From positions 52,009 through 116,008 of the forward strand of contig JAVVQG010000013.1 in NCBI GenBank assembly GCA_036655355.1: DNA of 64,000 nt, given 5' to 3'. The notes beneath the pieces are model-generated. The model ran no database searches and was not told the DNA's origin. It worked only from the letters and a program-made list of their open reading frames with translations. This document shows positions 34,147 to 43,342 of the stretch, one piece after another. A program made the position numbers and the translations under genes. Origin of the DNA: JAUNSR01 sp036655355 (lineage in GTDB: Bacteria > Bacteroidota > Bacteroidia > Bacteroidales > JAUNSR01). The first letter of the stretch is position 1. Every line of letters begins with the position of its first letter.

Positions 34147-34797
34147 ATGAAGCAAGTACTTCTTATCGGTGGAAGCGGCTTTGTCGGTTCTGCTATTTTA
34201 AAAGAGTTATTAGATCGAGGTTATCAGGTAACCACCATGGTGCGGAATCCGGACCAGGTAACGATTAAAAGTGATGCGCTGACCGTGGTCAAAGGGGATG
34301 TGAGTGATACGGCGGAGATTGAAAAACTTGCCAAAGGGAAAGATGCCGTAATCAGCGCATACAATCCGGGGTGGAAAAACCCTCAGATTTATGAAGAAAC
34401 GCTGAAGAACTACCCTCAGATTTTGAAAGCCGTGAAAGCTGCGGGCGTAAAAAGGTTCCTCATTGTAGGTGGAGCAGGTACGCTGTTCGTAGCTCCCGGA
34501 GTAAGAGTCGTCGATACGGGTGTTATTCCGGAAGCGATCATGGGCGGCGTGAAATCGTTGGGTGAATTCTACCTCAATACCCTGATTCCGGAAAAGGATA
34601 TCGATTGGGTATTCTTCTCTCCTGCCGGCTCATTGGAACCGGGGGATAAAACAGGCAATTACAGACTGGGCAAAGATGACCTGATCGTTGACGCAGCGGG
34701 GCAAAGCCGTATCTCTGTGGGGGATTATGCAAAGGCAATGGTTGATGAACTGGAGAAACAGGATCACCACAAAGAACGTTTTACCATCGGGTATTGA
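34147..34797 (+). CDS. NAD(P)-binding SDR/NmrA-like protein
   Basis: 216 residues. Rossmann start MKQVLLIGGSGFVGSAIL with the G-G-S-G-F-V-G nucleotide loop, then VVKGDVSD and DAVISAYNPGW, and VKRFLIVGGAGTLFVAPG. It belongs to the NAD(P)H-binding atypical SDRs (YwnB/NmrA-like) thought to bind rather than turn over NADPH, or to reduce quinones. Single-gene unit with a strong terminator 25 bases after the stop. Confidence 0.85.
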   Translation: MKQVLLIGGSGFVGSAILKELLDRGYQVTTMVRNPDQVTIKSDALTVVKGDVSDTAEIEKLAKGKDAVISAYNPGWKNPQIYEETLKNYPQILKAVKAAGVKRFLIVGGAGTLFVAPGVRVVDTGVIPEAIMGGVKSLGEFYLNTLIPEKDIDWVFFSPAGSLEPGDKTGNYRLGKDDLIVDAAGQSRISVGDYAKAMVDELEKQDHHKERFTIGY

Positions 34798-34821
34798 AAC
34801 AACTAAAAAAAAATAATCGTC

Positions 34822-34865
34822 AAGATGCTGTCCGATTTATTCGCATAAATTTCGGACAGCATCTT
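34822..34865 (+). terminator. Terminator after the NAD(P)-binding gene
   Basis: 14-bp stem (34822-34835 with 34852-34865) with a 16-base loop and T-run. Confidence 0.8.
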
Positions 34866-35007
34866 TTTGTAAAAAGTTAAAAGCTCCTATAACTCAAAAT
34901 AAGTTATACATTTGTCCCGAAATCACTCTCCGACATCACATTATCACATCAAGAGTGAATCCCCCAAAATCTTTTAATCGATTTATTCATAAATCATCTA
35001 ATATCAA

Positions 35008-35640
35008 ATGAGCGTCAATCTAAAACGGATCGCATTCTTACCCCTTTTGTCTCTTTGTATCTATACCTCTGCAGAAGCAAGAGAGAAACTTAACATCAAC
35101 CGCAATTGGAAAGATGCATTCATCGAGATTACAACACTTGGCAGTCCGCTTTGGAAAGAGAATAAAACGAATGCGATGGCAGAACGGGTTTATGAGCGCT
35201 ATGATCCGGCACAAGAGATGAAGCAGCCCTCATCAATGATGTCGTTGGCTTTAAACCGCCCTGTGACGGCTAGTTCGACAAAGAAACAGACCGATCCGAA
35301 ACATGTGAATAACGGAGATGTCTCTTCTGTGTGGGAAGCCGAAGCGGGAGACCAGGAAAAAATATGGTCGGTATTTCTGGAGGATTCCTATTGCGTAAAC
35401 CAGATCGAACTCACTTTTCCCGATGATAAAGGATACCGCTACATCGTGCAGGTTGCAAAGAGCGACGGTGTATGGAAAACTGTCATTGACAGATCCGACG
35501 AACAAAAAAGAAATAAAACAGCGCATTCAGAAGGCGATTTCGGTTGCGATATCACCCATGTGCGTGTCAAATTTGTTTCGGAATGTGCCGCATTAAGTCA
35601 GGTACGCGTAGGAGGTAAATCTGTAAATAGCGGTTCGTAA
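35008..35640 (+). CDS. Exported discoidin (F5/8 type C) domain protein, likely truncated
   Basis: 210 residues with a signal peptide (MSVNLKRIAFLPLLSLCIYT, cut near SAEA-RE). After REKLNINRNWK, an opening seen at the start of exported GH2-type enzymes, about 50 residues of low-information sequence lead into a discoidin/CBM32-like beta domain (about 80-205: LNRPVTASSTKKQTDPKHVN, WEAEAGDQEKIWSV). The protein looks like the two ends of a larger glycoside hydrolase joined with the catalytic middle missing. It may now be a simple carbohydrate-binding protein or a non-functional relic. It stands alone. Confidence 0.6.
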   Translation: MSVNLKRIAFLPLLSLCIYTSAEAREKLNINRNWKDAFIEITTLGSPLWKENKTNAMAERVYERYDPAQEMKQPSSMMSLALNRPVTASSTKKQTDPKHVNNGDVSSVWEAEAGDQEKIWSVFLEDSYCVNQIELTFPDDKGYRYIVQVAKSDGVWKTVIDRSDEQKRNKTAHSEGDFGCDITHVRVKFVSECAALSQVRVGGKSVNSGS

Positions 35641-35651
35641 AGAACCGCTAT
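35627..35651. terminator. Hairpin overlapping the discoidin gene stop codon
   Basis: ATAGCGGTTC (35627-35636) pairs with GAACCGCTAT (35642-35651); the TAA stop is in the loop. It serves the convergent end of the discoidin and sialidase genes. Confidence 0.65.
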
Positions 35652-35677
35652 AATCTTTTGGCAATGGGTAAAGCGTA

Positions 35678-37546
35678 TTACAATGCTACGGGAATCGTAG
35701 CTTTACCTTTTTTTCCCCCTTTAAGGAAACCGCTGAAGCAATTTATTTCGGCGGTTTCTTTCCATTCAAAGGCAGTACCCGTATTGTTTAGAACATATAC
35801 ATCGGTTACAGTGTGTGGTTTTAGAACATCGCTTGCGGCAAAAGCCGATAGTTCATTCCCCGAAACATCCCAATGGTTTCCGGGTCGAACAGCTAATTGT
35901 TGTTTGACACCGCTAACGAAAGAAACCGTTGTTTGCGCCGAACGATTTGGCAAACGAAACAGATACGGCGTATTTGCTTTCGGCAGTTCCGTGCGTACCA
36001 ACTGCTTCTCTTTTATCTTCTTGAGGTTTCCGCTAAACCCTTGTTCATCAAAAGCATAAAGTTCATACTCCTCCGAATTCGTTGCTCCGAAATATATTTT
36101 TTCAATATCGAAAGGGAAAGAGATGAGATAGAATCGGTCTCCCGAGAAATCACGCTCTACGGAGATTGTATCGAATACGGGAACAGCTACCTCGCGCTTA
36201 CCGATCAGATCGGGCATTGCATCGGCTTTGATTGTCAATGAGCCGTCAATACCGGCCAGATTGCACTCGGCATCGGTGAGGGGATTGAAATCTTTGGTAA
36301 TCGTTACGTTGATCCAATCTTTGCCGTTCGTCAGCTCCTCGATCGAAAAACGGTCGTAATCAATGTGATAATCCCAGCCCGAACCGTTCATGCGTCGCTC
36401 CGTCAACGCCCCGATCGTACGGTCCGGTAGTATCGTCATGGTTGAATAATCTCCTGATCCGGCCCATAACGTCTTCCCGAACTGCCAACTCTCCGCAGCG
36501 CCCTCTTCATAACTATAATAAACACACAGGTTTTGACGATCTCTTACTTTTTCGGTATTCGCGAAAGAGAAGAGCATGCGATTCGTAGAATGACCCGCTG
36601 CTTTTGATGTCAACACTTTAATTTCGGCATTGTTATTCACGGTAGCCACATCCTTGCGAAGTTCGGTTTCACCCCATTGATTTGTATCGAATGCGTAATA
36701 ATTATACAATCGGCCGGTTCCCTGGCTATATGAAACGCGACTACTGATCATCAGGGTACCGTCTGCCAACTCCTCTAATTTGGCTTCGTCACCATGATCG
36801 GCGGCACAGTTTCCAGCTATTTCCCAATTCTCTCCCAAATCGGAAGATATATAAACGTAGTTACATGTTTTATTACCCGTGTGCACAAACATGGAGATGG
36901 CAAGGCGCCCGTCTCGCAGTTGCAGCAACTTCCCGGAAGGAGCGAAAACCGCTTTCCAATTTTTCGGATCTTCACCGTCTGTGGTTAAGGAGCCTTCATA
37001 ATCCGGTCCATAAAAATCAGCGGTAATATTCTGTGGTTGATTCCAACTCTTGCCTCCGTCTGTACTCTCAACGCGCACGATCTGAAGAATAGCATTCGTA
37101 CCCGGTTTACTCTCGCCGATTCCATAACCATGCGCACACAACGCGATGATCTTATCACTTTGCGAATCAGACACCACAACAGGATCACTGTAAGCGTGTT
37201 CATTCAATGAAACCGGAAGAATATTATTTCTCTCGTTTGGTTTTTTCGCCAACCCCATCACCAACTGCTCTTCAGACCAAGTTGCTCCTCCGTCGAAACT
37301 GCGGCGACAGACAATATCGATTTGTTGGTCGGCACGAACATCCTGAATACTGCTTCTGCGATCAGAGAAAGCCAGTAAGGAACCATCCTTGCAGGTAGTT
37401 ATGGCAGGAATACGATAAACGGAACTTTGCGAAGTGGTAGCAAAAAGGTCTGCTTTTTTTTCATACGTCACAATTTGCTTCTGCCCAACGGCCGAACAGC
37501 ATAATGGAAATAATACGGCGATACTTAAGAGAGATTGATAAATCAT
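35678..37546 (-). CDS. Exported sialidase (GH33)
   Basis: 622 residues with a signal peptide (MIYQSLLSIAVLFPLCCSAVG). A six-blade propeller carries the Arg motif SVYRIPAIT, FSDRRSS, and three Asp boxes (SFDGGATW, STDGGKSW, SSDLGENW), plus the Glu in DHGDEAKLEEL and the Tyr in SGDYSTMT. The last 190 residues are an extra beta-rich domain. Sialidases release terminal sialic acid from host or dietary glycans. No NanA/NanE/NanT genes lie nearby, so this enzyme acts alone or with genes elsewhere. Beta-type C-terminal extension function unknown. Confidence 0.92.
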   Translation of the reverse strand: MIYQSLLSIAVLFPLCCSAVGQKQIVTYEKKADLFATTSQSSVYRIPAITTCKDGSLLAFSDRRSSIQDVRADQQIDIVCRRSFDGGATWSEEQLVMGLAKKPNERNNILPVSLNEHAYSDPVVVSDSQSDKIIALCAHGYGIGESKPGTNAILQIVRVESTDGGKSWNQPQNITADFYGPDYEGSLTTDGEDPKNWKAVFAPSGKLLQLRDGRLAISMFVHTGNKTCNYVYISSDLGENWEIAGNCAADHGDEAKLEELADGTLMISSRVSYSQGTGRLYNYYAFDTNQWGETELRKDVATVNNNAEIKVLTSKAAGHSTNRMLFSFANTEKVRDRQNLCVYYSYEEGAAESWQFGKTLWAGSGDYSTMTILPDRTIGALTERRMNGSGWDYHIDYDRFSIEELTNGKDWINVTITKDFNPLTDAECNLAGIDGSLTIKADAMPDLIGKREVAVPVFDTISVERDFSGDRFYLISFPFDIEKIYFGATNSEEYELYAFDEQGFSGNLKKIKEKQLVRTELPKANTPYLFRLPNRSAQTTVSFVSGVKQQLAVRPGNHWDVSGNELSAFAASDVLKPHTVTDVYVLNNTGTAFEWKETAEINCFSGFLKGGKKGKATIPVAL

Positions 37547-37734
37547 GTTTTTCTGAGTTAAGAATTCAGAGAGCTAAAATAATCATTCGAGCTTCATCGC
37601 CCTATCCCCGACGGTCTTGGATCGTATTGATTATATAACTTTAATATATAATTAAGAAAATATGCATATATTGCGGTTTTTACGAAAACAGGCATCCGGA
37701 ACGGGATCGACCTATTCTATTTAGTATCACGCTT

Positions 37735-38718
37735 ATGTCACTCTTTACCCATCTCAAAAAAAGCATACGACCTGTAGGGGTTATAACAATGATCCTCGCT
37801 TTGAACGGATGCAATCCGGACGTATTTGTGGATCGCTTGATCCTCTCCTCGGAGCTACTCAGCTTGCATGGCGATGGGGAGACGAGTGTGGTTAACCTTT
37901 CGTCGGATGAATGGATGGTCTCGCGAATTGAACTGGACATTCCGGAGTATAATCGACTTCCGTGCAAATTGTATAACGAAGCGGGAGAGCTGGTAAGCGC
38001 TTATGAACCGGTGGGGTATACCTACTTGTCGGGACTGGGAAAAATTACGTTTGAAGATAAATACGTCGATTTCACCATCAAACGATCCGTGGGAAAACAG
38101 CTTGAGATAAGCGTCGGAGAGAATCTTCGGGATTCGGAATTCCAGTTTAAGGTTGAATTACACAATGGGTATCAGGCCATTCCGATTTCCATTACACAAC
38201 CTCCCGGATCGGGATATGTAATAGACAGCGTAGCCTATACCTTGAAACCGCAATCGCATTCCATCTATTTGGAAGAGAAGGAAACCATTAACATCAACAA
38301 CAACTCCACCGAGCCGATTCCCTATACGGTTCACGTATTCTCGCGGGTAAACCATAAAGTTTATTTCACGAGCACCGACCCCAAACTCTTTTTTTACCTG
38401 AAAGAGAATGATAAACGTGTGCCCTACCCCGAAAAAGTGACGGACAACGGATTAGAGATGTCTGATCGAAAAGTGGATTTAAGCCCACGGGTACAAACGA
38501 TCTCTCTTCCTTTTCCGGATGCAACCAAAACGGTGAACCTACGGGTGGGAAGGAATAAAATATCGGTGTATTTGGAGTATGAAGAGTACGAAGCCGATTT
38601 CTATCTACACATGAGCAATAAAAAAACAGGAAATCAAAAATGTACACGGGGTGTATTCCACAGTAAAATGCCTACGGGGGATTTCTTAGTATTCATACAT
38701 AAACCGGAAACAGAATAA
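37735..38718 (+). CDS. Hypothetical lipoprotein
   Basis: 327 residues. A hydrophobic signal GVITMILALNGCNPD with a lipobox Cys near residue 26. The rest is beta-rich (LYLEEKETININNNSTEPIP, LRVGRNKISVYLEYEEYEAD) without a motif I recognise, similar in feel to BACON-like or Ig-like surface proteins. It stands 60 bases before the PagL-like gene and may form a unit with it. The last codons are followed by a 17-bp direct duplication covering the stop. Confidence 0.65.
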   Translation: MSLFTHLKKSIRPVGVITMILALNGCNPDVFVDRLILSSELLSLHGDGETSVVNLSSDEWMVSRIELDIPEYNRLPCKLYNEAGELVSAYEPVGYTYLSGLGKITFEDKYVDFTIKRSVGKQLEISVGENLRDSEFQFKVELHNGYQAIPISITQPPGSGYVIDSVAYTLKPQSHSIYLEEKETININNNSTEPIPYTVHVFSRVNHKVYFTSTDPKLFFYLKENDKRVPYPEKVTDNGLEMSDRKVDLSPRVQTISLPFPDATKTVNLRVGRNKISVYLEYEEYEADFYLHMSNKKTGNQKCTRGVFHSKMPTGDFLVFIHKPETE

Positions 38719-38735
38719 ACCGGAAACAGAATAAA
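38702..38735 (+). repeat. 17-bp tandem duplication at a gene end
   Basis: AACCGGAAACAGAATAA occurs twice in tandem (38702-38718, 38719-38735). The first copy contains the stop codon of the lipoprotein gene, the second repeats it downstream. Confidence 0.9.
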
Positions 38736-38778
38736 CCGATTTTGAATTAAACCCGCGCTGCATACCAACACACCTGAG

Positions 38779-39990
38779 ATGAAGAATAGATACCTGTTTC
38801 ACCTGCTGTTGTCCATCATTTGGTTGATGGGCCACACGGCTAGGGCACAATACACCGCACAACCGACAGAAACTATACAACCGACAGACAGCATTCGCCC
38901 GATCGTAAATCACCGCATCGGGTTTGAAGTGCGACCGGACTATGTGCTGCCTACTCATCGGATGCTGAAGTCCGGTGAACACAAAAAGATGGAAAACAAG
39001 TTTTACGGAATACATCTGAAATACGCTTTTCAGTACGCCGCAGACACCTATCTGGGACGCCTCTACCCCAATACTTATCAAGGGATCGGGATTTCCTACA
39101 ACACGTTTTTGAATAGTTCGATCGGGAATCCGATCGCATTGTATGTTTTCCAAAACTCCCGCATCGCCCAACTCAGTCGGCGTCTTTCATTGAATTATGA
39201 ATGGAATTTCGGAGCTTCTTTCGGCTGGAATCCCTATAACGTAGCCACCAATCCCGAAAATGAGATCGTGGGCTCGAAAATCAACGCCTACATCAATCTG
39301 GATTTCTTGTTGGCGTGGCAAGTGAGTGAATTCTGGTCGCTGACCGGGGGTATCGGTTTTTCTCATTTCTCAAACGGAAATACCAATTATCCGAATGCCG
39401 GATTAAATACGGCGGGTATCCATTTAGGGGCGAAACATCGCTTTACAACCTCCCTTTCCCGTAACGCATACCGTTTCAACAAAGGGGCCGAACCGCTATT
39501 TGCTCCCCATTTCAGTTGTGACGTGGTGGCATACGGAGCTACCCGCAAACAGGTGATTGTGGAAGAGGGTTATCTTATTCCGGGCTATTTCGGAATTGCC
39601 GGAATAAACATCAATCCGATGTACAATTTCAATAGATACCTCAGGGCCGGTATCTCGCTCGACTCGCAATACGATGAGAGTGCGAATCTGAAAGACAACA
39701 AGGCGGGATTGAATGAACAGGGAGAGATACGTTTCTATCGGCCTTCCTTCAGAGAGCAGTTCTCAGTTGGACTGTCTCTTCGCGCAGAACTTGTGATGCC
39801 CATTTTCTCGATCAATTTCGGCATCGGGCACAACGTATTGTATCGCGGATCGGATCTGAAAGGTCTTTACCAGATTGTAGCACTGAAGACCCACATTACA
39901 CGCGATTTTTACTTACATACCGGCTATCAGTTAAGTAAGTTCCACACTCCGAAAAACCTAATGCTCGGCATCGGCTATCGGTTTCATTAG
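38779..39990 (+). CDS. PagL-like lipid A 3-O-deacylase / acyloxyacyl hydrolase
   Basis: 403 residues with signal peptide (MKNRYLFHLLLSIIWLMGHTARAQ). It forms a predicted outer-membrane barrel, with the PagL catalytic pair in GFSHFSNGNTNYPN (H196, S198). The barrel is longer than the classical PagL by about 150 residues on the C-terminal side, as in other Bacteroidetes members. It would remove an acyl chain from lipid A at the outer membrane. A short repeat gives Q-P-T-(E/D)-T/S-I after the signal. With the LpxL-like acyltransferase nearby it points to lipid A remodelling, though they are not in one operon. Confidence 0.8.
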   Translation: MKNRYLFHLLLSIIWLMGHTARAQYTAQPTETIQPTDSIRPIVNHRIGFEVRPDYVLPTHRMLKSGEHKKMENKFYGIHLKYAFQYAADTYLGRLYPNTYQGIGISYNTFLNSSIGNPIALYVFQNSRIAQLSRRLSLNYEWNFGASFGWNPYNVATNPENEIVGSKINAYINLDFLLAWQVSEFWSLTGGIGFSHFSNGNTNYPNAGLNTAGIHLGAKHRFTTSLSRNAYRFNKGAEPLFAPHFSCDVVAYGATRKQVIVEEGYLIPGYFGIAGININPMYNFNRYLRAGISLDSQYDESANLKDNKAGLNEQGEIRFYRPSFREQFSVGLSLRAELVMPIFSINFGIGHNVLYRGSDLKGLYQIVALKTHITRDFYLHTGYQLSKFHTPKNLMLGIGYRFH

Positions 39991-40021
39991 GTTCTCAGAA
40001 CAGATCGGAGAACCGTTTTTT
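39990..40021 (+). terminator. Terminator after the PagL-like gene, inside the convergent GT2 gene
   Basis: GGTTCTC (39990-39996) pairs with GAGAACC (40008-40014), followed by T6 at 40016-40021. It overlaps the 3' end of the opposite-strand GT2 gene. Confidence 0.6.
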
Positions 40022-41011
40022 CCCTTTAACGAAATAGGCGAGGATCACCGATCGGTTTCCGGCATAAAAGCGACTTAATATTTCGGGGTTTTCGGTTGGC
40101 GTTAATTTTGAATAATGGGTGCGGATCATCTCATCCGCATCCGAATGGGCATTGATGATTGCCCGCACGTTCTGCGGCTTTCTCTTCAGGATGAATCCTA
40201 CGGCTGCTATACCATCGATCAGTTTACGCTTGAAAATCTTATTTCTTCGCTCTTCCAACGGAAGATTCTTATAAAGCATCAACAGATTGTTGCGAAAGTT
40301 CAGATACGTCTTCCGCGGATTATCCACATCGAGTGTAGCTCCTCCTAAATGGTAAACCGTACTTTGGGGAATACAAACCACCCTTTTCCCGGCCAAATGA
40401 TAGCGCCAACACAGGTCGATCTCCTCCATGTGTGCGAAAAACAGACGGTCCAAACCTCCCGCAGCATTGTAATCAGACAAACGGGTAAACAAACAGGCAC
40501 CCGATGCCCAGAATATATCGATGATTGCGTTGTATTGTCCGTTGTCTTCCTCAACCGAATCGAATATGCGACCGCGACAAAATGGAAAACCGTATTTATC
40601 CAGATACCCTCCTGCCGCACCGGCATGTTCAAAACGACACCGGTCACGACACGATAATATCTTCGGTTGGATAGCGGCCACCTCCCGATGCGACTCCGCA
40701 TAATCCAGCATCGGCTCCAGCCAATAAGGCGCAACCTCTACATCCGAATTCAGAAGTACGGCATATTCCGTTTCAATCTGTTTCAGCGCGATATTATACC
40801 CCTCGGCGAATCCACTGTTTTCGGGCATCGCAATCACTTTCACCTGAGGAAACTCCGTGCGAAGCACCTCCAACGATTCATCTGTCGAACCGTTATCCGC
40901 TACCACGACATCTGCTATGGATGGGTCTGTATTCGTAATAACCGAAGGAAGGTAATTGCGGAGTAGTGCGGCTCCATTCCAATTAAGAATTACAACAGAA
41001 ACTTTTTTCAT
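39995..41011 (-). CDS. GT2-family glycosyltransferase (rhamnosyltransferase type)
   Basis: 338 residues from the Met at 41011 (MKKVSVVILNWNGAALLRNY; an in-frame ATG at 41023 adds four residues). GT-A signs: VVVADNGSTDESLEVL, L-L-N-S-D-V-E-V metal motif near 91-98, and GHMEEIDLCWRYHLAGKRVV-like helix (HMEEIDLCWR). This class transfers sugars in O-antigen or capsule-type pathways. No other glycan-cluster genes are beside it, so it probably works with a locus elsewhere. Confidence 0.88.
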   Translation of the reverse strand: MKKVSVVILNWNGAALLRNYLPSVITNTDPSIADVVVADNGSTDESLEVLRTEFPQVKVIAMPENSGFAEGYNIALKQIETEYAVLLNSDVEVAPYWLEPMLDYAESHREVAAIQPKILSCRDRCRFEHAGAAGGYLDKYGFPFCRGRIFDSVEEDNGQYNAIIDIFWASGACLFTRLSDYNAAGGLDRLFFAHMEEIDLCWRYHLAGKRVVCIPQSTVYHLGGATLDVDNPRKTYLNFRNNLLMLYKNLPLEERRNKIFKRKLIDGIAAVGFILKRKPQNVRAIINAHSDADEMIRTHYSKLTPTENPEILSRFYAGNRSVILAYFVKGKKRFSDLF

Positions 41012-41067
41012 CTGAATCGGCAATTTATATTATCAAAAGGGGTAAAATCACCTAACAAAGGTAGGAA

Positions 41068-43251
41068 TTAAATTTGCGTAATTTCAATCACCCTACTATT
41101 CAATTTGCCCGATGTAAACAGGTTGAGACCCACTTTCATCAGATATTCACCGCTGTACGCTTTCTCGTTGCCTCGGAAAGAGGAGCGCTTGCCCGGCATG
41201 AGGTTGATCTCACGCACTCGGTACATCTTATCCGGGTGAAGTCCCGCCAACCGAACCGGCAATGTTTTTTCGGCATAACGCGGATAGATATCGAATGCAA
41301 AGAGTACGGCCTGTTCACCGGCTTTATCCACATACATGCTGCTTGTGTGATTGCCGTCGTAAGGCGATACAAGCCGAAACAGATCACCTTCCAGAATCAC
41401 CGGTTTCAGTCGGTTGTAGTTCTGCACTGCCTGTCGGCAATAAAGCGCATCCTGTTCACTCATATCATCGAGTTTTATATCGAAGCCGAGTTTCCCCATC
41501 ATCGCTACCTCCGTTCGGAATTTGATCGACGTATTGGGATTCCAGGTAGTCACATGGGCGCACATGGTTTTTGCCGGAAACAATTGAGAATAGCCCCATT
41601 GGATATACAAACGCTCAATCGGATCGGTATTATCGCTCGGCCAGAATTCCGTGAAATAGTTCAAAGCCTGGTAATCGATGCGACCGCTTCCCCCTGAACA
41701 CAACATCATCGGCAATTCCGGATATTTGGCTTTTATACGCTCCAAGACGTTGTAAAGTCCCCGTACATACTCCACATAGAGGTGACTTTGCTTTCCTTTC
41801 AGGTAATTGGAATAGATGTTGGTGATGGGACTATTGCAATCCCATTTGAAGAAGGCGATACCGGGATAATTCGTCATCAGGTCATCCACCACTCCAAAAA
41901 CGAAGTCCTGTACTTTGGGATTACTCAGGTCGAGCACCAGCTGATTCCGGAAAAAGTAAGGATCGCGATTGGGCAGTTGAATCACCCATTCTTTGTGCTT
42001 CTCATACAATTCACTTTTGGGATTCACCATCTCGGGTTCTATCCAAATGCCGAATTTGAGTTGCTTTTTCTGCGCTTCCTCAACCAAACGTCCAACTCCG
42101 TTGGGTAATTTAGAGGACGTTTCCTGCCAGTCGCCTAGTCCCTGATGATCTCCGCTGCGCGGGTATTTATTCCCGAACCAACCGTCGTCCAGTAAGAACA
42201 GATCCACACCCAGTTTCACGGCATCATCCATCAGCGACACCAACTTATCCTCATCAAAATTAAAATAGGTAGCTTCCCAGTTGTTGAGGAGCGTCATTCG
42301 AGACTGCTTTCCGTCTTTCAGCTGGTGATTACGTGCCCAGTCGTGAAAATTACGACTGGCTTCTCCCGTTCCGTTCCTACTGTAAGTAAAGTAGAAATCG
42401 GGCGTTTTAAACACCTCGCGCGGCATCAGGGTATATTCGGAAGCATAGGGATTGATCCCGCTGATGATGCGCAATTCGCGGCTATTATCCACTTCGAAGG
42501 TAAAGCGGAAATTGCCGGTCCACCCCAATGTGCCGATCAATACCTCGCCTCGGTTTTCAGAAGCGGGTGCATCGAGGGCCAGTTGAAAGAACGGAGGGGT
42601 AAACATATTGGCACGGGTGCCGAGTTTTGTGTCCAATACTTTCTTTCCAAAAGACAGCGGCTGTTCGCTCATCTTCACTTCACTCGCCCAATCGCCCGCG
42701 AATTCGGTAAGAATGTATTTATCGCTGTTGAGGTGAAGCATGTTGGAGGCATATTTGAAAAGCGTTACCGGTTTCTTCTCCCGATGGGAAATCTCCGTAG
42801 CGGTTTTTATCACATTTTCCTTTTCATAAGCGGTGTAAAAAAGCTTTACGGTAACGGGATACATCTCATCGCCCAGCGTAATCACGGTTTCGGTTACACC
42901 CGGTTGTACCTTCACCTCTTGATGTGAAAGGTATTTGAGCAACAAAGAAGCATTGCCGTCGTTGTGAACCAGGTGAATCGCCGGCTCGAAATAATCCTCC
43001 ATCCCATGCGTCAGATACGCTTCATTCCCCTGCGGGAGGTGTTTTAAATCCGCTTCATGATTCAGTTTCTCTCCCAGATAGAGTTGGTATAGGCGACTGT
43101 CATCGCCTACTTTATAAACCAGATTGACCTGATCTGTTGCGATGCGGATGATTTCTCCAGGCGTAGCGAATGCGTTGAACGTACTCCCTAACAGGCATAC
43201 GATACCCAATAATTCTTTTTTCAGCACGTTAGTCGGCATGATGTGTTTCAT
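41068..43251 (-). CDS. Exported alpha-galactosidase (GH36)
   Basis: 727 residues with a signal peptide (VLKKELLGIVCLLGSTFNAFA). GH36 motifs: LLDDGWFG, FGIWIEPEMVNPKS, the nucleophile segment FFKWDCN (D471), MLCSGGSGRID and FWPSDNTDP with the acid/base Asp (D540). It cleaves alpha-1,6-galactosides such as melibiose/raffinose-type sugars or galactose on glycans, in the periplasm. It lies 92 bases after the GH63/trehalase-like gene on the same strand, with 12-bp repeats in between. No SusCD pair adjoins, so it is not a classical locus. Confidence 0.92.
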   Translation of the reverse strand: MKHIMPTNVLKKELLGIVCLLGSTFNAFATPGEIIRIATDQVNLVYKVGDDSRLYQLYLGEKLNHEADLKHLPQGNEAYLTHGMEDYFEPAIHLVHNDGNASLLLKYLSHQEVKVQPGVTETVITLGDEMYPVTVKLFYTAYEKENVIKTATEISHREKKPVTLFKYASNMLHLNSDKYILTEFAGDWASEVKMSEQPLSFGKKVLDTKLGTRANMFTPPFFQLALDAPASENRGEVLIGTLGWTGNFRFTFEVDNSRELRIISGINPYASEYTLMPREVFKTPDFYFTYSRNGTGEASRNFHDWARNHQLKDGKQSRMTLLNNWEATYFNFDEDKLVSLMDDAVKLGVDLFLLDDGWFGNKYPRSGDHQGLGDWQETSSKLPNGVGRLVEEAQKKQLKFGIWIEPEMVNPKSELYEKHKEWVIQLPNRDPYFFRNQLVLDLSNPKVQDFVFGVVDDLMTNYPGIAFFKWDCNSPITNIYSNYLKGKQSHLYVEYVRGLYNVLERIKAKYPELPMMLCSGGSGRIDYQALNYFTEFWPSDNTDPIERLYIQWGYSQLFPAKTMCAHVTTWNPNTSIKFRTEVAMMGKLGFDIKLDDMSEQDALYCRQAVQNYNRLKPVILEGDLFRLVSPYDGNHTSSMYVDKAGEQAVLFAFDIYPRYAEKTLPVRLAGLHPDKMYRVREINLMPGKRSSFRGNEKAYSGEYLMKVGLNLFTSGKLNSRVIEITQI

Positions 43252-43260
43252 GGTATTAAA

Positions 43261-43308
43261 GATGGTATTTATGATGGTATTTATGATGGTCTGATTGATG
43301 GTATGATT
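43261..43308 (-). repeat. 12-bp tandem repeat in leader of the GH36 gene
   Basis: Four 12-base units beginning GATGGT: GATGGTATTTAT twice (43261-43284), then GATGGTCTGATT and GATGGTATGATT to 43308. They lie 10-57 bases upstream of the GH36 start on its 5' side, where copy number could affect translation. Confidence 0.85.
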
Positions 43309-43342
43309 GATTAATGCAAAATAGAATCAACGGTGACCCCGA

